A model generated the notes under the pieces. The model did not search any database and was not told the origin of the DNA. It worked only from the letters and a program-made list of their open reading frames with translations. A program made the position numbers and the translations under genes. From the NCBI GenBank assembly GCA_043745195.1, contig JAYTTF010000053.1, positions 1 through 8,759 of the forward strand: a stretch of 8,759 bases of DNA. The letters run 5' to 3'. This DNA comes from JANXSF01 sp043745195 (GTDB lineage Bacteria; Acidobacteriota; Terriglobia; Bryobacterales; Bryobacteraceae). Below are positions 1 through 7,051 of this stretch, one piece after another. Position 1 is the stretch's first letter; each line of letters begins with the position of its first letter.

Positions 1-108
1 CTGATTGATGGAGAGCAATACTGGCGAACCTCGCATGGAAATCCTAAGGTTCGAATCGAAGGGGACTACCAGTTCGTAATCCAAGCCTCTTGCGTTTCTG
101 CGCACTAA
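1..108 (+). CDS. C-terminal fragment of an unidentified protein
   Basis: The frame beginning at base 1 is open for 35 codons and ends at a TAA at 106-108. The readable tail includes IDGEQYWRTSHGNP and RIEGDYQFVIQASCV, a mixed polar/aromatic composition that looks like real protein rather than a chance frame. The start lies outside the window, so neither length nor family can be judged, and I recognise no motif. It runs toward the cmr operon, so the two transcription units converge across about 150 bases. It could be a chance open frame, because only 35 codons are visible. Confidence 0.4.
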   Translation: MIDGEQYWRTSHGNPKVRIEGDYQFVIQASCVSAH

Positions 109-174
109 CTAAGCTAGCAGGGGTACGGACCAGGGACATAAGTAACTTCAACTATTGACATTATGGAGTCTTGC

Positions 175-270
175 ATGGCTAAGAAGGCTCCGCTAAGGTC
201 CGCATACGACAATTTTGCGTTGTCTAGAACTGCGTTTTGGAACTTTAGCTTAGCCGCGCTCTATGCTTGA
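175..270 (+). CDS. possible 31-residue small ORF
   Basis: An ATG at 175 follows GGAG (165-168) with 6 bases between, a proper Shine-Dalgarno arrangement. The frame runs 31 codons to a TGA at 268-270, overlapping the last bases of cmr6 on the other strand. The peptide starts MAKKAPLRSAYDNF and becomes more hydrophobic toward its end (FWNFSLAALYA). It is too short to assign and I recognise no family. The ribosome site is the only positive evidence, and chance is a serious alternative. Confidence 0.18.
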   Translation: MAKKAPLRSAYDNFALSRTAFWNFSLAALYA

Positions 271-998
271 ACGGTCAGCCCAACAAACCGGCCATACCCC
301 GATGATTTCTTGGCTCCTATTCCATTTTCACTGAGCACTTGTTGCAATAGTTGTTCAACAAACACTTGCCAGGATTTATTGGGCGCATGGATCTGAAATA
401 GAAATTCCCCCGAAACCGTCAAGAAGTAGTTTGGTATGGGATCGTCGAAATCCGTCGGCGCAACCGGCTTGGATCCGGTGTAGTAATCACTATGGTGGCT
501 GGTCAAAACATCCAGGCTCAAACCGCTACTACCTGGTCGCGGAACCCACCACGCATCATGCACCGTCGCGTAGCCTCGGTTTTGTTCGGTTCCAAAGAGA
601 AAATCCGCCTGTTCCGTCCACTTCCCAGGATTCTCTCCATCCCCCGCAGTCATTCCTGCACGCAGCACTCCCTTGATGCTTGATCCGGGAATAATCGGCA
701 CACCGTATGTGGCATGCAACTTGCAGCCGATCTCCGTAACCGACTCGGCACCTAAACCGATCGCTAACCGGCCTCTCACCGTCGCTTTCACCCTCACCGC
801 AAAAGGCATATCCTTGGTTACACGAACCCAACGTTCGTAAGCCATCTTGTAAGCCGAATACCCTGAATCCATCTTGGCTACTTCTAGAAGGGGAGCCTTA
901 TAGCTATCGTCTTTCTTCTGCTTAAGGGTAATAAACTTGTCCAGCACCAACCCTTTGTTGGATTGAAGTGAAGGCGACACTTTCAATCTGGGATTCAT
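261..998 (-). CDS. cmr6: Type III-B CRISPR effector subunit Cmr6 (Cas7-type RAMP)
   Basis: Cmr6 is the Cas7-like RAMP subunit that caps the target-distal end of the Cmr backbone and contacts Cmr1 and Cmr5. The 245-residue product has the family landmarks: an N-terminal SNKGLVLDK stretch (13-21), PIIPGSSIKGVLRA (101-114) after the first beta strand, GYATVHDAW (142-150), LDVLTSHHSDYY (162-173) and the C-terminal glycine-rich loop GIGAKKSSGYGRF (226-238). The length is normal for Cmr6. Its ATG overlaps the cmr5 stop as ATGA (995-998), and GGAG lies about 10 bases upstream inside the end of cmr5, so translation is probably coupled. It is the last gene of the operon. I see no intrinsic terminator between its TAG and position 109. 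Confidence 0.97.
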   Translation of the reverse strand: MNPRLKVSPSLQSNKGLVLDKFITLKQKKDDSYKAPLLEVAKMDSGYSAYKMAYERWVRVTKDMPFAVRVKATVRGRLAIGLGAESVTEIGCKLHATYGVPIIPGSSIKGVLRAGMTAGDGENPGKWTEQADFLFGTEQNRGYATVHDAWWVPRPGSSGLSLDVLTSHHSDYYTGSKPVAPTDFDDPIPNYFLTVSGEFLFQIHAPNKSWQVFVEQLLQQVLSENGIGAKKSSGYGRFVGLTVQA

Positions 999-1369
999 TT
1001 CTTCTTCTCCAACAAGGCTTGTGCCAGCCGTTTATGCCAATGCGCTATGCGAGCGGCGATCTGGGAATAGAAGCGGTATTGCGAGGTTGAGCAGGTGGAT
1101 GGGGTTGTTAATAGTTCGAAAAGCCCCGATTTTTTGTCTTTGGAAAGAATCCCCAATTCACGAAAATGCGTCTCCAGATTGGCAGCCATCTCTCCGTGAG
1201 TGCTGCCACCTTTGGCTTTCAAGAAGGCAACAGTCTGCGCCAACCCGGCCGTACGAAGTAATGTGGGGAAGCCTTCGCAAAACGAGCGATACTCTCCAGA
1301 GGTTTCCACGTTCTGGTGGCCTTTCACAATGTCAAGAGCTGTTTTGGAAATGGTTTGTTCCAGGTTCAC
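995..1369 (-). CDS. cmr5: Type III-B CRISPR effector subunit Cmr5 (small subunit)
   Basis: Cmr5 is the small all-helical subunit that lines the Cmr filament and helps position crRNA and target RNA. The product is about 124 residues, predicted mainly helical, with the conserved-looking FPTLLRTAGLAQTVAFLKAKG-type segment near residues 34-54 and a C-terminal helix containing RFYSQIAARIAHWHKRLAQAL. I chose the GTG at 1369: AAGGAG (1376-1381) sits 6 bases upstream, and the protein then begins (M)NLEQTISKTALDIV as in the family. An in-frame ATG at 1414 would add 15 residues and overlap cmr4, but has no comparable ribosome site. The C-terminus overlaps cmr6 by 4 bases. Small size and context make this the least motif-rich call of the six, but it is consistent. 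Confidence 0.93.
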   Translation of the reverse strand: MNLEQTISKTALDIVKGHQNVETSGEYRSFCEGFPTLLRTAGLAQTVAFLKAKGGSTHGEMAANLETHFRELGILSKDKKSGLFELLTTPSTCSTSQYRFYSQIAARIAHWHKRLAQALLEKKK

Positions 1370-1375
1370 TGTAAT

Positions 1376-1382
1376 CTCCTTA
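1376..1382 (-). promoter_or_regulatory. cmr5 ribosome binding site fused to the cmr4 stop codon
   Basis: On the minus strand the cmr4 stop TAA (1382-1380) shares two bases with AAGGAG (1381-1376), giving TAAGGAG, followed by six bases and the GTG at 1369. A terminating ribosome is therefore parked on the next initiation site, an arrangement that suits coupled translation of Cmr4 and Cmr5. It is also the main reason for preferring the GTG start over the upstream ATG. Confidence 0.75.
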
Positions 1383-2258
1383 TGCCCCAGTGTTACTGGT
1401 AACCAATCGGGCAAACCCCATACCGGTTGTCGCCTTGCCCCCGAATTGCATATCTTCGCGTGTCTGAACCCGTTTCAGCAATTCCGCCGACTCCATCGCC
1501 TTCCCGCGAGGTTTATCCGCTTGCACTAGACCGCACAACACACTTTCGGCAGGCAAAGCTTCTTGATACCAAAGCGCCCCTTCCTCAACCGTTCCTGTCT
1601 TTTGATCGATGCGGATGTGGGCTGTCACTTCAGTCGCAAATTCGGAAAGAAAATCAAAACTCTTGTCGTCAATAATTGCAAACCGCTTCTTCATCTCCTC
1701 CCGCCACGGATCGTTCGCTACGGGAAAGATTTGCGAACTAAGCCACTCACACCATTTTTGGGCATCGCTCCCTGCACCTGGTCCAGGATCGAAATCCAAA
1801 TCTTCCAGAATCAGCCGGGGCTTGCCTTCCAATTTCACAGTCGCATCATGCGTGGCGAGTTGGGCATGTTCGTCTTGAATAGACGGAACCGATGGCACAC
1901 CCTTAATCCCTGCGGCCGATGCCGCCCGCGCCAGGCGTTTCAGGACAAACGGACTGGTGGCCCAAACAAAAGTCGCACCTAAGCAGCGAACAGGTAACAG
2001 CAATAAATGGGCGTCAGAAATATGAAGCGCCCCCGCATTGCTTTCCTCTGCGGAAGAGCTTCCAAACAGAAGATCGTTCTGGTTTTGAGGATCGCCAGCC
2101 ATTGCCTCACGCAAGCAGCCTTTTATGGTGCTCCCCGGCAATAAAGGTAGATTTGTTGCGCGTTCCCGATGAATCGGCAAATCAATCGCTCCAACGCCCT
2201 GGCCAGTTCCCGCGTGAAGCGGCGTTAACGTGTGAATAAAGAAAAGTTTTTGCGCCAT
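1380..2258 (-). CDS. cmr4: Type III-B CRISPR effector backbone subunit Cmr4 (target RNA nuclease)
   Basis: Cmr4 is the Cas7-type subunit that repeats along the crRNA and cuts target RNA at about 6-nt intervals. The 292-residue protein begins with the family pattern HTLTPLHAGTGQGVGAIDLP; the aspartate in IDLP is residue 26, the position shown in Pyrococcus furiosus Cmr4 to be needed for cleavage. PGSTIKGCLRE (41-51) is the standard RAMP loop after the first strand, and FGGKATTGMGFARL (272-285) is the C-terminal glycine-rich loop. The length is typical. The ATG lies one base after the cmr3 stop, with GGGAG about 9 bases upstream. From these residues the subunit should be catalytically active. 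Confidence 0.97.
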   Translation of the reverse strand: MAQKLFFIHTLTPLHAGTGQGVGAIDLPIHRERATNLPLLPGSTIKGCLREAMAGDPQNQNDLLFGSSSAEESNAGALHISDAHLLLLPVRCLGATFVWATSPFVLKRLARAASAAGIKGVPSVPSIQDEHAQLATHDATVKLEGKPRLILEDLDFDPGPGAGSDAQKWCEWLSSQIFPVANDPWREEMKKRFAIIDDKSFDFLSEFATEVTAHIRIDQKTGTVEEGALWYQEALPAESVLCGLVQADKPRGKAMESAELLKRVQTREDMQFGGKATTGMGFARLVTSNTGA

Positions 2259-2259
2259 T

Positions 2260-3393
2260 TTAATGATCTCCCACTACAACAATCCCGTATCCGTCCTTCT
2301 GATCCTGTTCACCGTCGGATATCGAATGCAACCAGAGTTGCGACACATCTCCAGTTGCCTCAAAAAAGTAAACCGAGCCGGCCGGTGTAAGGAAACGAGT
2401 GGCTTTAGGAGCACCATTCTTTCCCACCCGCAGATCCCAGCCCGAAGCCGGTTGGAACCGGGGAACGGCGGCCGCCACCAGCTTCAGCGTCAAATCCTTC
2501 GTTCCCGGCGGAATCCCCGTCTGGCACCAAGCGGGCTTCCAGCCGCCCTCAAAGTATGCCGGAGTAGCCAGCACCACCCGAATCAATTTATTCCTAACTC
2601 GTCCATTCAACGATGGCGGCATTACCGGCCATTCGATGGCTTCCGCCGTCGATTCCCGCCAGATGGCCAACCGCCTCTCGCCACCGATCGGAGCAACCCC
2701 AGGCCAACGCAATTCGTCCTCGCCTGTAATCTTCGAAAGAAGCGCCGCCCGCTTGCTCTTCCATTGGAATTCAAGGCCATCGGTGGAAAAGAGCATGTGA
2801 TCTTTCGCGGCTCTCGTATTCGGATCGATGGCTACATGAATGCGCTTCTGCGTTGGCAGCTTGGCATGGCCTATCTCAGAAATTTTGTGTCGGCCCAAGT
2901 GCCGCGCGTCCGTCAGCCACTTGGACAGGAATCCCGGTCGCCAATAGGCAGCCGCATCCTTGCTCACCTTCTCGTCCTTCGCTCCAAACAACGGTTGCAA
3001 GCCACCGGGAAGATCACAGCCCCCCAAAGGGCCGGCATCCGGTTTCAGAACGTGTAAGTCGATCTCTTTATCCTCGTCCTTAACCTTTGAACCTTCCCCC
3101 TTAACTTGATATGGAATGGAGTCAGCGGGAGCTGTTAAACATACTTCCCACTTGGAGCTAGCCTCATCCCAAACAACCAGGAATGGTCCAATTTGACGAA
3201 TCGCAAGGAGCCGTTTGATCACATTGTCATCAGCAAAGTCGATGTCTTCGCCCGAGCGCGTCCTGATCGCCCCAGCCGTTGTTGCCGGCAGCGGAAACGG
3301 CATGGTCTTGGCGGGCAACCCATCTCCAAACGGTTTTCCATCGCGAAATATTAACGGATCGATCGGTTCAATCACCAAATAGCGGTCCTTCAT
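2260..3393 (-). CDS. cmr3: Type III-B CRISPR effector subunit Cmr3 (Cas5-type, crRNA 5' handle binding)
   Basis: Cmr3 is the Cas5-like RAMP that binds the 8-nt 5' handle of crRNA and docks onto Cmr2. The protein starts MKDRYLVIEPIDPLIFRDG, the characteristic Cmr3 N-terminus, continues with KPFGDG and FPLPATTAGAIRTRSG, and ends with a PAGSVYFFE stretch and GYGIVVVG (368-375). I chose the ATG at 3393, giving 377 residues, because its first bases form an ATGA overlap with the cmr2 stop and GGGAGG lies 7 bases upstream. A longer in-frame ATG at 3450 would add 19 residues (MQAATGDQANCAG...) unlike the family and would overlap cmr2 by about 60 bases. The length is usual for the family. Confidence 0.95.
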   Translation of the reverse strand: MKDRYLVIEPIDPLIFRDGKPFGDGLPAKTMPFPLPATTAGAIRTRSGEDIDFADDNVIKRLLAIRQIGPFLVVWDEASSKWEVCLTAPADSIPYQVKGEGSKVKDEDKEIDLHVLKPDAGPLGGCDLPGGLQPLFGAKDEKVSKDAAAYWRPGFLSKWLTDARHLGRHKISEIGHAKLPTQKRIHVAIDPNTRAAKDHMLFSTDGLEFQWKSKRAALLSKITGEDELRWPGVAPIGGERRLAIWRESTAEAIEWPVMPPSLNGRVRNKLIRVVLATPAYFEGGWKPAWCQTGIPPGTKDLTLKLVAAAVPRFQPASGWDLRVGKNGAPKATRFLTPAGSVYFFEATGDVSQLWLHSISDGEQDQKDGYGIVVVGDH

Positions 3394-5090
3394 GCTCTCG
3401 CCTCCCGCATTGCCCGCGCAATTGGCCTGGTCACCAGTAGCAGCTTGCAAAGTTGGTCCAGCTCTTCCCTATATTTGCCGTTTACTGCAGCCCGGTCCTT
3501 TGCTGCTTTTAATTGATCTATGAATTCCTGTTTTTCGCGTTTCTTCACTGCCAGCGCTTCCGCCATCGGAAAGAGCGTCTCATCCAAATGCTTCAGTTTG
3601 CGCCTCTCCGTCATGTCCAGCAAATTGCGAAGAGCGTAAGCGAAACTGGGGGAAATAGCGCGGTTCATATAGAGTTGGGTGAATCGCTGGAGTGAACTCG
3701 CGTTGGGATCTGCTTCATTCGCGATCTGATTCCATTTACCGGCTACTTTCACTTCGGCACCGGATCTTGGTGAGGAAATTACCGCGAAGGCATCCTTTCC
3801 ATCGATAGCTTTTGCCGCGTTCTCGGCGGACTTAGCGAGCGCCCAAGATTCAGTTAAAGAATCCAAAGCGTGGACAATGGCAATTCCCGCACTGAAGGTC
3901 GGCGGATTATTTAGCCCATTCATCGCCTCTTGGAAACAACGGCGGAATGCTACGGCGGCTTCCAGGGCTTCATGCAAGGGCAGCAGGGCCATTACGTCAT
4001 CCCCACCCGCGAAAACCAGGTTCCAATCTTTTCTTGCATCGGCGATTTTCTGAATTTCTCCGGCAAACCGCGAAAGCCGTTCCGAAAAATCACGGTGACT
4101 GTCTGCACTCTTTAAGCTTGAAAGGAAGGTACCCATCCCGTCGCCGTCGCCGAGAAAAAATGCGTAATAGGGTGGCTTCGGTTCTGGAAAGTTGCACTTC
4201 TTGAGCAACTCACCCAGCCTGGTCCGATGCAGATCCGGCAACTCCTTTAACCCACGCGATTCGTGCTGGTACAGATATCCGTAACTGAATGGAATCTCGT
4301 CCTGATTCTGTTCCAGGTAGTTTTCATAACGCGTCAATCCGTCTTTCCAATTTCTTGCCAATTTGGCAATATATGGGCCTGCGGCAACGTCAATTGTCGA
4401 ATCGAAGATCTTTCGTTTTCCCTTGGGTTTTCCGAACCGCTTTACGATTCCCATCCCATCCAACTGCTCGTTTGGCCGGATGAAAAACTGTGTCTCTTTC
4501 AGTTTGCCTTTTAAAATTACACTTTCCCGCACGCCATCCAAGGAGGATTTTGGAATCCCGACCTTTCCCGCATGAGGAGAAAAGTCACGCAAAGCTTTCC
4601 GCCCAGCCATCCATTTCTCAACATCCGCTCGGCAGGCTTCATACTTGCCGTCATCGAACGGAACCCAAGCGGCATAGAATTCCGTGAACTTTTCCAATTG
4701 TTCGTTCATGGTCTTTACATCCAGCCCGCCCTGCAAGATTGACAATCTTAGCGCGTCCGTTACTGCGCCATTCTTAACAGTAGTTAGTCTTTGAAAAGCC
4801 GCATCCTTCAACTTCACCGTCAATAACTTAACCGCTGCCTCATCGGGAGCCTTTACAACCGCCAAAATTTTGTTCACCACAGCATACGGGCTATCCGGCT
4901 TAAGATCATCCTCTAGAGTTTTCGAAAACGGAAAAATGAGTTTGCCGCCTCCAACCATCAATTCCCGCGCCACCGCCTTGCTCAGCTCACTCAAAATCCA
5001 ACTGCCGAACCACATATCACGAGTCCGCCTGGCAGCCGATATAAATTCCTGCACAGGCCCAATCGTGATAGAAAGAAGGTATTCGCTCAT
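3390..5090 (-). CDS. cmr2: Type III-B CRISPR large subunit Cmr2/Cas10, HD domain absent
   Basis: Cas10 of III-B senses target RNA and, through its second palm domain, can make cyclic oligoadenylate from ATP. The product is 566 residues. It opens at once with GPVQEFISAARRTRDMWFGSW (11-31), the first palm-domain signature. GDGDGMG (314-320) and AGGDDVMALLP (361-371) mark the second palm, and TFSAGIAIVHA (398-408) follows. The GGDD motif is intact, so cyclase activity is expected. Most described Cmr2 proteins are longer, with an HD nuclease domain of about 200 residues in front; here none is present, and the upstream DNA is cmr1 in another frame. I also see no CxxC pairs, so the zinc ribbon seems lost. 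The start ATG overlaps the cmr1 stop as ATGA (5087-5090), which fixes the N-terminus. Confidence 0.97.
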   Translation of the reverse strand: MSEYLLSITIGPVQEFISAARRTRDMWFGSWILSELSKAVARELMVGGGKLIFPFSKTLEDDLKPDSPYAVVNKILAVVKAPDEAAVKLLTVKLKDAAFQRLTTVKNGAVTDALRLSILQGGLDVKTMNEQLEKFTEFYAAWVPFDDGKYEACRADVEKWMAGRKALRDFSPHAGKVGIPKSSLDGVRESVILKGKLKETQFFIRPNEQLDGMGIVKRFGKPKGKRKIFDSTIDVAAGPYIAKLARNWKDGLTRYENYLEQNQDEIPFSYGYLYQHESRGLKELPDLHRTRLGELLKKCNFPEPKPPYYAFFLGDGDGMGTFLSSLKSADSHRDFSERLSRFAGEIQKIADARKDWNLVFAGGDDVMALLPLHEALEAAVAFRRCFQEAMNGLNNPPTFSAGIAIVHALDSLTESWALAKSAENAAKAIDGKDAFAVISSPRSGAEVKVAGKWNQIANEADPNASSLQRFTQLYMNRAISPSFAYALRNLLDMTERRKLKHLDETLFPMAEALAVKKREKQEFIDQLKAAKDRAAVNGKYREELDQLCKLLLVTRPIARAMREARA

Positions 5091-6262
5091 AGCCCATACA
5101 CCGCCATGCCATGCTTTGTACTCGCCAGCGTGCGGAACTCTGCCAACACATCCCGCCCACCCGCCTGCACAGCGATCCCCGCCTCTTTCAAAACAAGCCC
5201 CTGTGCTCCTGGTGCATTCAGGAATAGGCAGATGGGAAGGGAGTGCGTGGCGCTAACCGCCATCGGCTTCAGAATCACTGGACTCGCCATCCGTTCCATC
5301 GCTTTCCCGTTGCGCGTTGGGACCAGGGTTTGTAGATCTGGATCACCCCGCCGGTGAGCGTCTTGCCGGAATTGAAAAAGGATCGGCATACCAAACTGGC
5401 TGCGAGGAAATTCATCCACTGTCGTAATCGGCGTTGCGTGCGCCGGCGAGGATTGCCCAGTCTTCCTGCGAATCGCATCCGGTTCCGGCCACAGGCTCCG
5501 GCCCATATGCCCCGTGCGCTGTTGCCGGAAATCTTTCAATAGATCCACCGCCATCTCCCAAGCCCGTTGATGAGGCTGTGGGGAAGTCCCCATCGCCAAA
5601 AACCCGCCCTTGATCTGAGGCCACTCAGTGCGACTCGCCTCAGCAGGCAATTCCGCTGGCTGATACCAATTAGCGCCCTTTACGTAATAGGGGTCCGAAC
5701 AATGGAGCGCGCCCAAACCTCTTCTGGTGCGAGACCCGATTCCCCCAAAATGGATCCAATACCGTAGGGCCGCATTCATTTCCGGTTGTAGGTGTGCCGG
5801 GCACCGATATTTCAATTGAAAGGATCCGCCTTTGAATATCGGACGACAATCAAGGTTCCTATCCTTGTCCTTACTCTGCGCAGGAAAAAGCGCATACCGC
5901 GGCTCCTCATAAACAGTGCGCGTGCCTTCGCGCCGCATCGATTGAACTTCCGTCCCCAGGCGAGCGTCCACAATTTCAACGATTATTGGCGAAAGGCGAT
6001 CCGTATCTCCCCATATTTCTCCTTCCATTTCCCGCATTTTTTCTAGACTGCCAAACATCGAGCCGCGCGAAGCCCTCCACCAGAATCGTAGCGCTGCCCG
6101 CACTTCTGTTGCCCGGATGGGTGTTACGCGATCCGGTAGGCCAGCCTCAACCCCGCCACCGTAAAGCGCTGTTGTGATTTTGAAATCAAGGGTAGTGGCT
6201 TTCACCACTAATGGTGGCGAATTCGGAGCCGATTGAAGGGATGTTGGGATGGGTCGAGGCAT
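5087..6262 (-). CDS. cmr1: Type III-B CRISPR effector subunit Cmr1 (Cas7-type RAMP)
   Basis: Cmr1 is the RAMP subunit at the target-distal end of the Cmr complex, next to Cmr6, and contributes to recognition of the crRNA 3' region. The 391-residue protein has FKITTALYGGGVEAG (27-41), then RVTPIRATEVRAALRFWWRA (45-64), the strongest Cmr1 signature, and GGIGSRTRRGLGAL (173-186), the glycine-rich loop of the family. An in-frame TGA lies four codons upstream of the ATG at 6262, so this is the only ATG giving a full N-terminus. The ribosome site is weak (GAAG about 9 bases upstream). It is the first gene of the operon, so its promoter should lie in 6263-6700. I did not find a convincing one. Confidence 0.96.
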   Translation of the reverse strand: MPRPIPTSLQSAPNSPPLVVKATTLDFKITTALYGGGVEAGLPDRVTPIRATEVRAALRFWWRASRGSMFGSLEKMREMEGEIWGDTDRLSPIIVEIVDARLGTEVQSMRREGTRTVYEEPRYALFPAQSKDKDRNLDCRPIFKGGSFQLKYRCPAHLQPEMNAALRYWIHFGGIGSRTRRGLGALHCSDPYYVKGANWYQPAELPAEASRTEWPQIKGGFLAMGTSPQPHQRAWEMAVDLLKDFRQQRTGHMGRSLWPEPDAIRRKTGQSSPAHATPITTVDEFPRSQFGMPILFQFRQDAHRRGDPDLQTLVPTRNGKAMERMASPVILKPMAVSATHSLPICLFLNAPGAQGLVLKEAGIAVQAGGRDVLAEFRTLASTKHGMAVYGL

Positions 6263-6811
6263 AGGCTTGCTTCAGTGAGTAATTAATCGTAAACAACAGA
6301 AATTGCACGAGCTGCGAAGGGTTGAGCGGATGAAGCTGAGTCTAGTGGGGATGATTGAGAATGGCACAAAAAGTTCCTCGTTGATCAGCACTTGCCGAAT
6401 TGTGGCTTCGGATCTCCGGTTCGGAGTATGCAAGGGCTAAGTCCAGCTTCGTATTGGAGTAAATGCTCTCTTTGCGTTGTACCTACATAGGATTTTGGTC
6501 AAGTCTTGCGCGTGCGCACGTCTTATGCTAGTCCTGAAATGCTGCCAGCACAAGGGAAATTTTCAAAGATCTCCAGATGTGAACGGAAAATTGTATATTG
6601 TACTTCGCGGAAATATTTTGTAACCAACACTGATTCCAATGCGTCCATGAGCGTGATGAATTACTAATTCAGACGGGCCGGGCCGCTCCCGGAGAAAAAT
6701 GAGCATTTTCTTCAATTCGACGCCAGTATCCAGGAGAACAACATAAAATGGACTACCAACCGCATATCGCTCTCGTAATTTTGAGCAGCTTGCTCCGCCA
6801 AATCCTTCAAT
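6263..6811. other. 549-bp region upstream of cmr1 with no supported gene
   Basis: No open frame here looks like protein; short frames such as 6330-6440 (plus, 36 codons) have no family features. The operon promoter is expected here on the minus strand. The best -35-like element is TTGACC (6502-6497), but the -10-like TACAAC is only 15 bases away, so I do not call a promoter. Features seen are a 10-bp palindrome at 6511-6520, an AT-rich stretch around 6590-6625, and a short AAAATG/CATTTT inverted repeat near 6698-6711. The cmr1 leader could therefore be a few hundred bases long. Confidence 0.5.
6511..6520. repeat. perfect 10-bp palindrome CGTGCGCACG
   Basis: CGTGCGCACG reads identically on both strands. 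It is bracketed by two direct copies of GTCTT (6503-6507 and 6520-6524). It lies about 250 bases upstream of cmr1, in a region with no gene, where an operator for the cmr operon could sit. No known regulator is recognised; alternating GC palindromes of this size also arise by chance. Confidence 0.3.
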
Positions 6812-6970
6812 TTACAACCAATCGACGAGTTCCGCTCCAACCTTTGGAACTTCAAATTCGGCAGCGCTCGCCGAACAGAGATTTTGTTTTGCTTTTTCGT
6901 CGATGGTAAACCGAACCCAGGGGGCTTCACAAGTTGCAGCCCCCTGGTATTGCTTCTTGGGTGAAACCAT
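6812..6970 (-). CDS. possible small protein, perhaps a frameshifted remnant
   Basis: An ATG at 6970, with AGGA four bases upstream, opens 52 codons to TAA. The composition looks coding: MVSPKKQYQG, then EAPWVRFTIDEKAKQN and AAEFEVPKVGAELVDW. No family is recognised. Just past the stop, another minus frame continues with KLKDLAEQAAQNYESDMRLVV to a stop at 6712, so a single-base shift near 6815-6840 would give a protein of about 85 residues; this may be a decayed gene. It lies on the same strand as cmr1, about 550 bases upstream. The region also contains a perfect hairpin (6917-6947), which counts somewhat against coding. An antisense frame (6748-6909, plus) is the rival reading. Confidence 0.28.
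   Translation of the reverse strand: MVSPKKQYQGAATCEAPWVRFTIDEKAKQNLCSASAAEFEVPKVGAELVDWL
6917..6947. repeat. perfect 10-bp inverted repeat, 11-nt loop
   Basis: CCAGGGGGCT (6917-6926) is exactly complementary to AGCCCCCTGG (6938-6947), with loop TCACAAGTTGC. The stem is GC-rich and would be very stable in RNA from either strand. No T-run follows on either side, so it is not an intrinsic terminator. It lies 29 bases before the CRISPR-repeat-like element and may be part of the same structured transcript, or a former mobile-element end. Confidence 0.5.
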
Positions 6971-6976
6971 GACATC

Positions 6977-7012
6977 CTGAGGATGTAACCCCGATTCGAA
7001 GGGGATTAAGAC
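6977..7012 (+). repeat. single CRISPR-repeat-like element (type III style)
   Basis: The 36-nt stretch has the shape of a type III repeat on the plus strand: a CCCC (6989-6992) / GGGG (7001-7004) stem around GATTCGAA, then a 3' end ATTAAGAC (7005-7012). That end matches the common 8-nt crRNA handle ATTGAAAC at six of eight bases. There is no second copy one spacer away on either side, so this is not an array. A 39-nt gap, the size of a type III spacer, separates it from the terminator at 7052. A nearby ACATCC/GGATGT hairpin (6972-6986) overlaps its 5' part, so the 5' boundary is uncertain. Co-location with a cmr operon supports the call; it could also be an unrelated hairpin. Confidence 0.4.
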
Positions 7013-7051
7013 TCTCACGTGGCATCGCAATGGAGAAAATGCTCCAGAACG

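Noticed and set aside
208..224. GACAA/TTGTC hairpin downstream of cmr6 as an operon terminator
   Set aside because: The stem is only 5 bp, AT-rich, and lacks a T-run on the minus strand.
2263..3057. Long plus-strand open frame of 264 codons
   Set aside because: It lies wholly antisense to cmr3, has a low-quality Arg/Pro/Ser-rich composition, and no family motif. It is a shadow of the real gene.
6262..6520. A promoter for the cmr operon
   Set aside because: TTGACC at 6502-6497 has no properly spaced -10, and AT-rich strings nearer cmr1 lack a -35. No site is strong enough to call.
6748..6909. Plus-strand frame of 53 codons with AGGAG 11 bases upstream
   Set aside because: The ribosome site is decent, but the peptide (Gln/Arg/Leu-rich, ending VLLFRRW) looks like an antisense reading. 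The minus frame over the same DNA has a better composition. I keep only the minus frame, at low confidence.
6977..7051. A true CRISPR array
   Set aside because: I looked for a second copy of the repeat one spacer away on both sides and found none, so only a single repeat-like element is reported.
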